A stretch of 64,000 nt of DNA, from positions 310,001 to 374,000 of the forward strand of contig CAWAPS010000002.1 in assembly GCA_963783945.1 (NCBI GenBank), read 5' to 3'. Positions 42,066 to 51,393 of this stretch are shown here, one piece after another. Made by a program: the position numbers and the translations under genes. Source of the stretch: CAWAPS01 sp963783945. Lineage in GTDB: Bacteria > Actinomycetota > Acidimicrobiia > Acidimicrobiales > Palsa-688. The notes beneath the pieces are model-generated. The model saw nothing but the letters and a program-made list of their open reading frames with translations. It was not told the DNA's origin and did not search any database. The stretch's first letter is position 1; each line of letters begins with the position of its first letter.

Positions 42066-44780
42066 TCAACTTGGGCCCTTGCCCTGGCCGACGGCGCGGA
42101 GGGCGTCGCCGAGAGACGCCACCTCGCCGTGGCGGCGGCGAATGGCATCAGCCACTACGCCGGTCCAGCCGGTTTGGTGAGAAGCGCCCAGGCCGGCGCC
42201 GTTGTCACCGTGGAAGTACTCGTTGAACACCAGGTTGTCCTTCCAGGCCGGGTCGTGCTGCAGCCGATCGACGCCCCCGAAGCAGGGCCTCCGGCCGTCC
42301 CCGTCGACCAGGAAGATCGAGATCAAGCGTTGGCGCAGGTCCTGGGCGATCTGGCCGAGTGTCAGCTTTTGGCCCGACCCGGTCGGGTACTCCATCTGGA
42401 ACTCCTCGCCGAAGAAGCGGTGGTAGCGTTCCAGCGCCTCGAGCACCAGATAGTTGAGAGGAAACCACAGGGGTCCCCTCCAGTTGGAGTTCCCGCCGAA
42501 CATGGCGGTGGTCGATTCGGCCGGCTCGTAGTCGATGGTGGCCCGAATGCCCTCGACATTCAACTCGTAGGGGTGGTCGCGGTGGTAGGCGGAGATGGCT
42601 CGCAGACCGTAGGGGGAAAGGAACTCGTTCTCATCGAACAGCTTGGCGAATATCCTCTCCAAGCGGTCGATGCCGACCACCCCGAGGAGCATTGTGCGGC
42701 CGCCTGGTTCCCCCTTCAACAGTCCGGCCCCGGCCAGCTTGTCTGCGTCCTCGAGCCCCTCTCGCCGCAGGAGCCGGGGGAACTCTTTGGCGACTATCAG
42801 ACTTCGCTCCAGCATCGGCTCGTCGACGACCGCGGCCGCCAGGGTGGGGATGATGCCGACCATCGACCGGACCTTCACCGGTACCTTGGTTCCGTCCGGG
42901 GTGACCAGCCGGTCGTAGAACAACCCGTCGGCGTCGTCCCACAGCCCTTGGGTGTCGATGGCCTCGCTGATAGCGGCGAAGTGCTCTATGAACTTGACGA
43001 CGAGATCGCTTCCGGGCCGCTGGCCGCTGCGGTTCAACATGGCCGCCATGCCGGCCATGGCCAAGGCGTAGGCGGCCATCCAACCGGTGGCGTCAGACTG
43101 CTCCAACGTGCCGCCGACGGGAAGGTGGGACCGGTCGATCGGCCCGATGTTGTCCAAGCCCAGGAAGCCGCCTTCGAACAGGTTGCTGCCGCTGGTGTCT
43201 TCGAGATTGACCCACCAGGTGAAGTTGACCAGAAGCTTGTCGAAGACGCGGCTCAGAAAGTCGATGTCACGGCCGCCGTCGATGGCGAAGACCTCCAAGG
43301 CCGCCCACGCCTGAACCGGGGGGTTGACGTCGCCGAAGTCCCATTCGTAAGCCGGCAGGGCACCGTTGGGATGCTGGAACCACTCCCGGCACAAGAGAAT
43401 GAGCTGGTACTTGGCAAACGCCGGGTCCACGTGGGCCAACGCCACACAGTGGAAAGCCAGGTCCCACGCCGCGAACCACGGGTACTCCCACTTGTCGGGC
43501 ATGGACATGATGTCGAAGGCATCGAAGTTGCGCCACCGGGAGTTGCGACCCGACAGGCGCGAATCGGGCGGGCGGGGCTGAGTCGGGTCTCCGTCCAGCC
43601 AGCGGGCCACATCGTAGTAGTACAGCTGCTTGCTCCAGAGCATCCCGGCGAAGGCCTGACGCATCACTAGTGCTTCGTCGGCCGACGCCGCCTTCGGGGT
43701 CAAGTCGGCATAGAACTCGTCGGCCTCGGCCCGCCGGGCCAGCATGATCTTGTCGAACCCGCTGCCCAGCGCCGCCGACGCCTTGGGGCTCGCTGCCCTG
43801 GGGCGTAGACGCAGATGCAGTTCGACGGTGGCTCCCGGTTCTACGGTCACCTGGTACCAAAAGGCACACTTCGTGCCCCGACCTTCGGGGTTGACGGTGG
43901 CGGCACCCCCCACCACATGGTCGTTGATCCCATCCTTGGCAAAGGGCGGGCTCGACGCCACCCCGTAGAGCCGGCCGTGGTTGGTCTCGTTCTCGCAGAA
44001 CAGGAGTGCCGGCTCCGCCTCGTCGGGCCCGGGACCGCCGATCAACTCTATCTCGCCGAGGAATGGGTGACCGATTCCAACCTCCGCCCGGCCGGTGGCA
44101 GCCATCTCGGGCTTGGGCGCGTTGAGGTCCCACGACCAGGTATTGCGAAACCACGCCGTGGGCAACACATGCAGCGTCTCGGTGTCGGGCCCGGCGTTGG
44201 TGACCTGGATCGACATGAGCAGGTCGCGCGGATCGGCCTTGGCGTAATGGACCTCCACGATCCAGTAGCGGTCCCCGTCGAACGCGCCGGTATCGAGCAA
44301 CTCGTACTCCGGATCTCCCTTGCCGCGGCGGCCGTTCTCTTGGCGCAGGTCCTCGTACGGAAAAGCCACCTGGGGGTAGTGGTAGCGCCACCTATTCCAG
44401 GCATGGCTCGGAAGGGCGTCCAGATACCACCAATACTCCTTCACGTCCTCGCCGTGATTAGCCTCCGCCCCGGTCAGGCCGTAGGCCCTTTCCTTCAATA
44501 TCGGATCACGGCCGTTCCACAACGCCAAGCCCAGGCACAGTCGCTGCTCCACATCGCAAAAGCCAGCCAGACCGTCCTCGCCCCAACGGTACGCCTGAGA
44601 CCGAGCCCGTTCATGCGGCAGGTAGTCCCACGCCTCGCCATCCGCGCTGTAGTCCTCCCGTACCGTGCCCCACTGGCGCTCACTCACATACGGACCCCAC
44701 AGATACCAATCACTGGCTTGACGCAGCCCATCCTCCAACTTCCCGAAACCATCTACCCGCTCAGATTCCGCACCCATCAC
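42066..44780 (-). CDS. GH63-type (mannosyl-oligosaccharide-glucosidase-like) glycoside hydrolase
   Basis: A 904-residue protein: DWYLWGPYVSERQWGTVRED and LALWNGRDPILKERAYGLTG begin a beta-sandwich region, and the (alpha/alpha)6 barrel holds KWEYPWFAAWDLAFHCVALA, EWDFGDVNPPVQAWA, GLDNIGPIDRSHLPVGGTLE and GNSNWRGPLWFPLNYLVLEAL. The set matches bacterial GH63 glucosidases, which act on alpha-glucosides such as mannosylglycerate or glucosylglycerate. It is cytosolic, with no signal peptide. A MITE copy sits 37 bp upstream of the start. No sugar transporter is near. Confidence 0.9.
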   Translation of the reverse strand: MMGAESERVDGFGKLEDGLRQASDWYLWGPYVSERQWGTVREDYSADGEAWDYLPHERARSQAYRWGEDGLAGFCDVEQRLCLGLALWNGRDPILKERAYGLTGAEANHGEDVKEYWWYLDALPSHAWNRWRYHYPQVAFPYEDLRQENGRRGKGDPEYELLDTGAFDGDRYWIVEVHYAKADPRDLLMSIQVTNAGPDTETLHVLPTAWFRNTWSWDLNAPKPEMAATGRAEVGIGHPFLGEIELIGGPGPDEAEPALLFCENETNHGRLYGVASSPPFAKDGINDHVVGGAATVNPEGRGTKCAFWYQVTVEPGATVELHLRLRPRAASPKASAALGSGFDKIMLARRAEADEFYADLTPKAASADEALVMRQAFAGMLWSKQLYYYDVARWLDGDPTQPRPPDSRLSGRNSRWRNFDAFDIMSMPDKWEYPWFAAWDLAFHCVALAHVDPAFAKYQLILLCREWFQHPNGALPAYEWDFGDVNPPVQAWAALEVFAIDGGRDIDFLSRVFDKLLVNFTWWVNLEDTSGSNLFEGGFLGLDNIGPIDRSHLPVGGTLEQSDATGWMAAYALAMAGMAAMLNRSGQRPGSDLVVKFIEHFAAISEAIDTQGLWDDADGLFYDRLVTPDGTKVPVKVRSMVGIIPTLAAAVVDEPMLERSLIVAKEFPRLLRREGLEDADKLAGAGLLKGEPGGRTMLLGVVGIDRLERIFAKLFDENEFLSPYGLRAISAYHRDHPYELNVEGIRATIDYEPAESTTAMFGGNSNWRGPLWFPLNYLVLEALERYHRFFGEEFQMEYPTGSGQKLTLGQIAQDLRQRLISIFLVDGDGRRPCFGGVDRLQHDPAWKDNLVFNEYFHGDNGAGLGASHQTGWTGVVADAIRRRHGEVASLGDALRAVGQGKGPS

Positions 44781-44817
44781 CCATCCATCCTTCCTCGGTA
44801 AACAAACTGCTGACTAA

Positions 44818-44907
44818 GGGCCCGCCACGAAACAACTTGGAACAGGTCCTGTGCCACGACATGCATGTTTACAAGAGAATTGCGTCAAGTTGTTTCGTGG
44901 CGGGCCC
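44818..44907 (+). mobile_element. MITE-like element, copy 2 (90 bp)
   Basis: Same 90-bp element as at 32322-32411 (3 mismatches in 90), in the same orientation. Ends are GGGCCCGCCACGAAACAACT and its inverted complement (fully matched here). TAA duplications flank it at 44815-44817 and 44908-44910. It has inserted 37 bp before the GH63 start, where it could affect that promoter. Confidence 0.9.
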
Positions 44908-44989
44908 TAAGCGAACGACTGGTAAACAGACGGCAAACAAACCTGGCTCTAACCCGACTATCCATGAGGCTCAACCAGGTAGAAAAGCA

Positions 44990-45100
44990 AATTTGGCCGC
45001 ATCGGCCAGCGCTTGGGGCGATCTTGCCCCAGAAGTTGTTCTCGAGGAGGCCGACGATGACGTACTCGACAGGCCCTATGTCATGGGTGGATCTCTTCTC
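44990..45100 (-). pseudogene. DUF6325-like N-terminal remnant
   Basis: The minus strand reads STHDIGPVEYVIVGLLENNF, then WGKIAP; one inserted base later the expected 'ALADAAKFAF' continues in a neighbouring frame and stops. The pattern 'IGPVEyviI.f..N.F.GeIaPaLadL' is the N-terminus of actinobacterial DUF6325 proteins. Only about 35 residues remain, 85 bp from the MITE. The 44908-45475 gap has no other gene. Confidence 0.45.
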
Positions 45101-45475
45101 GCGTTTGTTCCTGTCTGGCCATGGTGACACCTATCAGCCGGTGGTGCGCCACCCCGTCGGGGTGATTGAGTCCGCCTTCGGACTGTCGAGGTCACCCTTC
45201 AGGTCCCGCTTGCTCTGCCTGTTGAGTCCAGTTTGGCCTGGTGCACGAACAGAGTTCGATTGATTCGACACGGCGGGTTCCATACATGCGTCCGGACCAC
45301 TAGAGTCTGAGTTTGGTCGGGTCACCCCCAGTGGGAGGGAACGAGAAAGGCAGCGGGAGCGGGAACGGCGCTAGACCGCCCCGACCATCCCGATTCATCT
45401 CGGCCGGGTACGGCGCTGAAGACGACCAGTGCCGTATCAGGCGGAGGGTGAGTACTGCCCTGGAACCGGAGTAAC

Positions 45476-48223
45476 TTGGAGTCGGAGACCAGGACTGAAT
45501 ATGGTTGTTCGGTGACCGAGTTGTCCGGTCTGTCGGGCGGGGATGGGTTCGTCGGTCGGGACGCCGAGCTCGGCCTAGCACGCGCCGTGATCGCGGACGC
45601 CGGCAGTCAGGGTGCTGGCCTGATTTGGATTGAGGGGGAGGCGGGAACCGGAAAGACTTCCCTCCTCGCTGCGGTCATTGCCGGGCTCAGCCCGACGGTT
45701 TCAGTGCTGCGGATGGCGGGCGACGAGCACAGTGCGGACCGTCCTTTCTCTGTGATCGGACAGGTCGGGGGGGACGGCGGCGACGGGCCGTTCGCGGCTG
45801 GTCTGGCGCTGCTCGGTCGGTTCGGGGAAACCCAAGGTTCCGGGCCGACGTTGGTGGTCGTCGAGGATTTGCACTGGGCAGATCGGGGGTCTCGCCTGGC
45901 CCTGCTCACCGCGGCGAAGCGGCTGGATCGAGAGGCCGTGGTCATGGTGGTGACCTCCCGGCCTGACGCCAGCAGCGATGACGGGTGGGATCGCTTCTGT
46001 GTTGATAACCCTCGGTGTCGCCGGTTGGTGTTGGGCGGTTTGGGACCCGACGATGTGGCGGAGATGGGCCGGCGGGCCGGCCTGTCGTTGACCCGCCGGG
46101 CGGCCGAGCGGCTTCACGCCCATACCGGCGGCCATCCCCTGTATGTCCGCACTCTGCTTCGGGAGGTACCCCAGGCGCGACTACTCGCGTCTGACCGGGA
46201 CCTGCCGGTGCCGCGCAGTCTGGAGGCCACCATCGTGGCCGGACTGGCTGAGCTGCCGGCCGAGACACGCGGTCTGGCCGAGGCCCTGAGCGTGATCGGC
46301 CAGCCGGTCCCACTCTCGGTTGCCGGACGGGTGGGTGGGGTTGGTCGACCGGCCGAGGCGCTCGATGGTCTGCTCGCCACCGGGTGGGTCACCTGGACGC
46401 CGGACGACCCGCAGGGACCCGTCGCTTTCTGTCACCCCCTGTACCGCGCTGCCCTGTACCGGGACCTGTCTCCGGCTCGGCGGCGAAGCCTGCATGGGGC
46501 GGCCGCTCAGATGCTCGATGCCGGATCGAGTCTGGCCCACCGGGTGGCGGCCGCCGACGGCGTCGACGACAGTCTGGCCACAGAGTTGGCGAACAGGGCT
46601 GGGCGGGAAGAGCGCAGGGGGGCTCGCTCCCTCGCCGCCCGATATCTGATTTGGGCGTCAACTCTGGGGTCAGACCGTCCCACCGCCGAAACGCATCTGC
46701 TCGACGCGGGCCGCCTGTTGATCGCCGACGGACAGGTCTCCCGGGCGGCGGAGCTACGCGACCGGGTGGAACGGTGCGAAGAAAGCCGGCGGCGAAGCCT
46801 GGTGCTCGGCATGCTGGCATGGGAGCAAGGCGAGAGCGCGCTGGCCGAGAGTTGGCTGCTCGAGGCGGCCTCCCGTCTTGATGGGGCCGACACCGACGAC
46901 CCGGTGGCGTTGGCGGCCCTCACCCAGCTGGGAGCGCTCTATTGCACTTACGACCGGGCCGCGCAGGCGATCGAGGCCGGCCGATTGGCGCTTTCTCTGG
47001 GTCCGGCGGACGCCGAGAGCGAGCGGGCGGCGTGGTTTGCGTTGGCGGTGGGAGAAGCCAGCGCCCATGGGGCCGGAGCTGGCCTGGCCCGGTTGGCCGA
47101 ACGGCTGCCCCAGCCGGCCGAGGGGGTCGCAGCGGCCGACACGGACCTGCTCATCGTGCGGGGAACGCTCGGCTTTTACGCCGGCCGCATCGTTGCCGGG
47201 ATCGCCGATCTGCGGGTGGCCATCCGCCTGGCTCGTCAGGGCGCAGCGGCCGCCCAGCTGCCACGCGCTCACCTGCAGCTGGCCCAGCTACTGCTGAGCT
47301 TCGGCGACTGGGACGATGCGATGGTCCACGCCGATCTGGCCCTCTCGTTGGTGTCAGACCAGCAACGAATCTGGATGGAGGCGCAGGCCCACGCCGCGCT
47401 GGGCCGTCTCTTCGCCGACCGGGGGCATTGGGCGCTGGCGACCGAGCACGTGGCTGCAGCCAACACGGCCGCGGCCAGCCTGGGTACGGCGGAGGCCGTC
47501 TTCACCGCTCGTATCGCCGAGGCCGCTTTGGGCCGGGCGGCGGATGAGCCGGCCCGGATCGTGAACGCCCTCGGCCCGCTGGTGGAAGACGGGCGGATCA
47601 TCCCGATGGCGACCTCGCTCGGATGGTGGCCCACCCTGATCACGGCCCTGATCGCCTGCGGACACCTCGAGGAAGCCAAGACCCATGTCGGGCGGCTCGA
47701 GTCGGCGGCTCACGAACGCGGGCTGGACCTGACCGCCCGTATCACCGGGGCGCGGGCCCAGCTCTGCCTGGCCAACGGCGATGCCGGTGCCGGGGCGGCC
47801 GGCTTGGCCGAAGCCGTGGCGCTAATGGGCCCTGACGACCCGCTTCTCGATCGGGCCAACCTGCACCATGCCCTGGGTCGGGTCCTGCTGGCCCAGGGCC
47901 GGCGCCGTCCCGCTCTGTACGAGCTGCATGCCGCCCACGACCTCCTCGCCGCGGTCGGCGCCGAGCCGTTCCTGAAACGGGTCGAAGCCGATCTGGCCGC
48001 TGCTGGTATTCCCGCCGCCCCCGAGGGGTCCCGCTCTCCGCTCGACCTCACCGAACGGGAACGCGATGTGGTGGCCTTGGTGGCCAAAGGGTTGACCAAC
48101 CGGGAAGTAGCCGCCGAGTTGTACATCGGGGACAAGACCGTCGAATATCACCTGCGCAACGTGTTCGCCAAGCTCGGAGTCACCTCACGCCGTCAACTGC
48201 GCAACTATCTCTCCACCCGATAA
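45476..48223 (+). CDS. LAL-type LuxR transcriptional regulator with AAA ATPase
   Basis: Up to 915 residues. FVGRDAELGLARAVI begins the ATPase, with LIWIEGEAGTGKTSLLAAVI (Walker A, about 54) and TLVVVEDLHWADRGSRLAL (Walker B). A long TPR-like region follows. The C-terminus LTERERDVVALVAKGLTNREVA, then KTVEYHLRNVFAKLGV, is a LuxR helix-turn-helix. The start is TTG 45476 after GGAG, or GTG 45512. The following SnoaL-like gene begins 51 bp later behind a G-rich palindromic motif, so it is a likely target. Confidence 0.92.
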   Translation: MESETRTEYGCSVTELSGLSGGDGFVGRDAELGLARAVIADAGSQGAGLIWIEGEAGTGKTSLLAAVIAGLSPTVSVLRMAGDEHSADRPFSVIGQVGGDGGDGPFAAGLALLGRFGETQGSGPTLVVVEDLHWADRGSRLALLTAAKRLDREAVVMVVTSRPDASSDDGWDRFCVDNPRCRRLVLGGLGPDDVAEMGRRAGLSLTRRAAERLHAHTGGHPLYVRTLLREVPQARLLASDRDLPVPRSLEATIVAGLAELPAETRGLAEALSVIGQPVPLSVAGRVGGVGRPAEALDGLLATGWVTWTPDDPQGPVAFCHPLYRAALYRDLSPARRRSLHGAAAQMLDAGSSLAHRVAAADGVDDSLATELANRAGREERRGARSLAARYLIWASTLGSDRPTAETHLLDAGRLLIADGQVSRAAELRDRVERCEESRRRSLVLGMLAWEQGESALAESWLLEAASRLDGADTDDPVALAALTQLGALYCTYDRAAQAIEAGRLALSLGPADAESERAAWFALAVGEASAHGAGAGLARLAERLPQPAEGVAAADTDLLIVRGTLGFYAGRIVAGIADLRVAIRLARQGAAAAQLPRAHLQLAQLLLSFGDWDDAMVHADLALSLVSDQQRIWMEAQAHAALGRLFADRGHWALATEHVAAANTAAASLGTAEAVFTARIAEAALGRAADEPARIVNALGPLVEDGRIIPMATSLGWWPTLITALIACGHLEEAKTHVGRLESAAHERGLDLTARITGARAQLCLANGDAGAGAAGLAEAVALMGPDDPLLDRANLHHALGRVLLAQGRRRPALYELHAAHDLLAAVGAEPFLKRVEADLAAAGIPAAPEGSRSPLDLTERERDVVALVAKGLTNREVAAELYIGDKTVEYHLRNVFAKLGVTSRRQLRNYLSTR

Positions 48224-48225
48224 CT

Positions 48226-48238
48226 AGGGGTTTTCCCT
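48226..48238 (+). promoter_or_regulatory. Candidate LAL-regulator box AGGG-N5-CCCT
   Basis: AGGGGTTTTCCCT, a palindrome (AGGG/CCCT) just after the LuxR stop and 37 bp before the next ATG, followed by GGGGAAA. TATCTC (about 48258) could be the -10. Compare GGGGGTTTACCCTC at 18439. Confidence 0.35.
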
Positions 48239-48274
48239 GGGGAAAGCCGGCGGCCGCTATCTCATGATGGGGCC

Positions 48275-48922
48275 ATGGAGATCATCGTCGACGTCGCCCG
48301 ATCAGCCCAGGGACACCTGGCCGGGACCGTCCGACCGGCCGGCCGCGTCGAACGACGCGACTTCCACGGAGTCATGGACCTCCTGGCCTGCCTCGAACGG
48401 ATCATCGATGTCGACTCCTCCATCCTGGCAGACCCCACGACCACAAAAGGAGAACAGAACATGACCCATCCCATCGAGTTCTCGTCGCTGCCCCAAGCCG
48501 ACCAGGACGCCATCGTCACAAACCTCCTCGCCCTCTCCTCAGGCTTCCAAGCTCGCGACGTCAACCAGCTGGCCGGCATCTACAGCGCCGACGCCGACTG
48601 GGTCAACGCCTTCGGCACGGTCAAAAAAGGACGCGACCAGATCCTCAGTTACCTCCGGGGCCTCTTCGCCGACGAGAACTTCAACGCCGGCAACCTCGAA
48701 GCGCCCCCCGAGGTGGCCATCCGGGTCCTCACCCCCGAGGTGGTACTGGTCTCCGCCCACATTCGGGTCGCCGGCCAGAAGCTCGTCGGCGGCCGCACCA
48801 TCCCCGAACGGGATAACCACTCCCTGCGAGTGCTGCACCGCCAGCCCGACGGCGCCTGGCCCATCGTCTCCGAAATGTACAACGACGCCAACCGCGAAGT
48901 GACCTACCTCCCTTCCACCTAG
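48275..48922 (+). CDS. SnoaL/DUF4440-like protein with in-frame N-terminal module; internal start at 48461
   Basis: One frame of 215 codons covers two pieces. Residues 1-62 (MEIIVDVARSAQGHLAGTVR, GVMDLLACLERIIDVD) resemble small 60-70-residue proteins often found near regulators in actinobacteria. From ATG 48461, preceded by AAAAGGAGAACAGAAC, a 153-residue NTF2/SnoaL-like domain begins (LALSSGFQARDVNQLAGIYS, GRDQILSYLRGLF, VSEMYNDANREV). The strong internal ribosome site means the SnoaL protein is probably made alone. Whether a fusion is also made is open. It is placed behind the LAL regulator and its likely operator. Confidence 0.8.
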   Translation: MEIIVDVARSAQGHLAGTVRPAGRVERRDFHGVMDLLACLERIIDVDSSILADPTTTKGEQNMTHPIEFSSLPQADQDAIVTNLLALSSGFQARDVNQLAGIYSADADWVNAFGTVKKGRDQILSYLRGLFADENFNAGNLEAPPEVAIRVLTPEVVLVSAHIRVAGQKLVGGRTIPERDNHSLRVLHRQPDGAWPIVSEMYNDANREVTYLPST

Positions 48923-49104
48923 CCGCCCGCCAGGCGGCGGTGGGCCCGTCAGGCTTCGAGGACACTCGACTCTTCGGAAACGCCGAGGTCACCAACTGAA
49001 CCTGGGATGGGAAGTTCGCTTGCCGGCGCAGGCTGCGCTAGACACTCCGGTAGGTCACCGTACCCAACCTATGGCGGGACCAACCCTTACCAGGAGGTGC
49101 GAGG

Positions 49105-50028
49105 ATGGCAGGGATAGAGCGGCGTACCCTTGGTCGAACCGGCCTGGAGGTCACGACCCTCGGGTTCGGCGCCATGGAGCTGCGGGGAGCGCCCACGGGT
49201 CCAGAGATCAGCGACGAAGATGCCAGCCGGCTCCTCAACACCGTCCTCGACGAGGGGATTAACTTCATCGATACGTCAATCGATTACGGTCGTAGCGAGG
49301 AGCTGATCGGCAAGCTAATCGCACACCGCCGCTCGGAATATGTTCTGGCATCGAAATGCGGCTGCGTGCCCGGCGCCGGGATGGGTGCCGAGCACGTGCA
49401 CACCGCCGAGAACATCCGTAATGGTGTCGAACACAGCCTGCGAATGCTCAAGACCGACCACCTCGACCTGGTGCAGTTCCACCGCAGCTTGAGCCGGGAG
49501 GAGTTCGATGCCGAGGGGGCGCTGAGCGAGGCCCTGGCGTTGCGGGATGAGGGCAAGGTACGCTTCGTTGGAGTTTCCGCAGTCCTTCCCACCCTCAACG
49601 AGCAGATCGATATGGGCGTCTTCGACGCCTTCCAGATTCCCTACTCAGCGCTACAACGCGAGCATGAAGACATCATTAGTCGGGCTTCTGACGCGGGGAT
49701 GGGCATCGTAATTCGCGGCGGCGTGGCCCGGGGGGTCCCCGACGACTGGGAAGGCCGGCGCTATTACATGGTCTCCAACGACACCATGCGCGATTACTGG
49801 GACACGGCCAGACTCGACGAGCTGCTCGACGGTATGAGTCGCACGGCGTTCATGTTGCGCTTCACGCTGTCGCACCCCGACCTCGACACCACCATCATCG
49901 GCACACGCAGCATCGGGCATCTGCGCGACAACCTGGCCGCCGCTGCCAGTGGTGCTCTCCCCGAGGACCTTCTGAACGAAACCAAGAGCAGGCTCACGGC
50001 CGCCGGCGCTGAACCCGCTCAACTCTAA
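49105..50028 (+). CDS. Aldo/keto reductase
   Basis: A 307-residue protein with AGGAGGTG before the ATG. RRTLGRTGLEVTTLGFGAME, then NFIDTSIDYGRSEELIGKLI (Asp and Tyr of the active site), LDLVQFHRS (His) and DTTIIGTRSIGHLRDNL (NADP-binding) are standard. It resembles bacterial oxidoreductases that reduce aldehydes with NADPH. The catalytic Lys is in VLASKCG. It precedes the methyltransferase gene by 65 bp. Confidence 0.93.
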   Translation: MAGIERRTLGRTGLEVTTLGFGAMELRGAPTGPEISDEDASRLLNTVLDEGINFIDTSIDYGRSEELIGKLIAHRRSEYVLASKCGCVPGAGMGAEHVHTAENIRNGVEHSLRMLKTDHLDLVQFHRSLSREEFDAEGALSEALALRDEGKVRFVGVSAVLPTLNEQIDMGVFDAFQIPYSALQREHEDIISRASDAGMGIVIRGGVARGVPDDWEGRRYYMVSNDTMRDYWDTARLDELLDGMSRTAFMLRFTLSHPDLDTTIIGTRSIGHLRDNLAAAASGALPEDLLNETKSRLTAAGAEPAQL

Positions 50029-50093
50029 AGACCACCAGCTGCGGTCGGAGTAGCCCTTAAGCGAATGCTGACCACCCGACACCAGGAGTTCCG

Positions 50094-50867
50094 ATGGCCC
50101 AACCCTACTCCCATCCCGGATCCGCGCAGGTCTACGACGCCGTCTACGCCAAGGACCACGACTACGCCGGCGGCGCGGCCAAGGTGCTCGAGCTCGTCCG
50201 GCAAGCGAGTGGGGGCGAGGATCCGAAATCGATGTCGCTCCTGGATGTGGGGTGCGGCACGGGTCGACATCTGGAGCAGCTGGCCGGGGAGTTCGCGTCG
50301 GTGGCGGGCGTCGATCTGAGCGAGGTCCAACTGGCCGCCGCCGTCGATCGCCTCGGTCCCGGCATCCCGCTGCGCCAGGGAAACATGCTCGTCCTCGGAT
50401 CGATCGTCAGAGCTGGCGCCGACTCAGGCGAAGCGGCATCGTTCGACGTCATTATATGCCTGCACAGTTCCATCGCCTACTTGTCGAGCACCGACGAGCT
50501 CATCACCGCGATCGGCGAGATGGCCCGCCTCCTGAAGCCGGGAGGAACGCTGATGATCGAGCCCTGGCTCCGGCCCGACGCCTACCGCTCTTTCGGGATC
50601 GTCACTTACTCCGTCAACGACCCGGACCTGAAGGTGGCCCGCATGTGCATCCCGGGCCGGGAGGACAACGTGTCCGTGTTGGACATGCATCACCTGGTAG
50701 CCCGACCCGACGGCATCGACTACTACGTCGAGGCGCACCGACTCCGCATGTTCACCGAGGCGGATTTCGACCGGGCGTTCCGTGCCGCGGGTGTCGTGGC
50801 TCGCTTTGATCCCGACGGTCTCGACGCGGTCGGCCGCGGGCTCTGGATCGCCGGCAAACCGGCCTGA
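50094..50867 (+). CDS. SAM-dependent methyltransferase
   Basis: A 257-residue class-I methyltransferase: MSLLDVGCGTGRHLEQLAGE (motif I, SAM-binding GxGxG-like), VAGVDLSEVQLAAA (motif II), FDVIICLHSSIAYLSSTDEL and MARLLKPGGTLMIEPWLRPD. The substrate is not predictable; the pattern 'HSSIAYL' is common in small-molecule N- and O-methyltransferases. It is close to the aldo/keto reductase on the same strand, possibly one transcript. Confidence 0.9.
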   Translation: MAQPYSHPGSAQVYDAVYAKDHDYAGGAAKVLELVRQASGGEDPKSMSLLDVGCGTGRHLEQLAGEFASVAGVDLSEVQLAAAVDRLGPGIPLRQGNMLVLGSIVRAGADSGEAASFDVIICLHSSIAYLSSTDELITAIGEMARLLKPGGTLMIEPWLRPDAYRSFGIVTYSVNDPDLKVARMCIPGREDNVSVLDMHHLVARPDGIDYYVEAHRLRMFTEADFDRAFRAAGVVARFDPDGLDAVGRGLWIAGKPA

Positions 50868-50982
50868 GAGAACCTATCGGGCCTGTCGACCGCGGCGTTT
50901 GGCAAGGGATTCCGACGCAGCCGCAGCGGACCGACCCGCCGTCGGCAACGGCTGCAGCGGCACATCGGTCAGACTGTCTGCC

Positions 50983-51321
50983 ATGGCGTTCGGTCAAGCT
51001 TCAGGTCCTCCAGCCTCCCCGAAGCAGGTGCAGGAGCTGCTTAGCCTCCTAAAGGAGGCCGGCCATACCGATTTCCGGGACGCGCGAGGCCCGATGGGCT
51101 TCACCCAGCGCCAGGCTGCAGGCAAGTTCACTCGCGAGGAGGCGACAGCACTCATCGATCGGCTACAAGACATGGAGGCCGGGGCCGGCAGCCCGGTCGC
51201 GGTCCCTGCGCCGCAGGTCACGGCGCAAGAGCAGATCATTCGCCACGTCCCTGCCGAAAGGCTCGCCGTCGAGCTTCGTCGTCGCGGCTGGACGGTAAGC
51301 GAACCCCAGATTCGGCAGTAG
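50983..51321 (+). CDS. Conserved hypothetical protein
   Basis: A 112-residue protein from ATG 50983: KQVQELLSLLKEAGHTDFRD, ARGPMGFTQRQAAGKFTREE, ATALIDRLQDME, and a C-terminal RHVPAERLAVELRRRGWTV. I recognise it as a conserved actinobacterial protein without a known function. The C-terminal motif looks like a short helix-pair. The frame is open upstream into the methyltransferase end, but there is no conserved extension. Confidence 0.7.
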   Translation: MAFGQASGPPASPKQVQELLSLLKEAGHTDFRDARGPMGFTQRQAAGKFTREEATALIDRLQDMEAGAGSPVAVPAPQVTAQEQIIRHVPAERLAVELRRRGWTVSEPQIRQ

Positions 51322-51393
51322 CGCGGCGCGAAGCTTCGGCGCCCTAACCTCGACGTGAATTGCCGGCACCGGCGGAGCTGAGAAAGGAGCGAC

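Noticed and set aside
42129..43670. 513-codon plus-strand open frame antisense to the GH63 gene
   Set aside because: High-GC codon bias opens antisense frames; the minus-strand GH63 motifs are clear and this frame has no recognisable domain.
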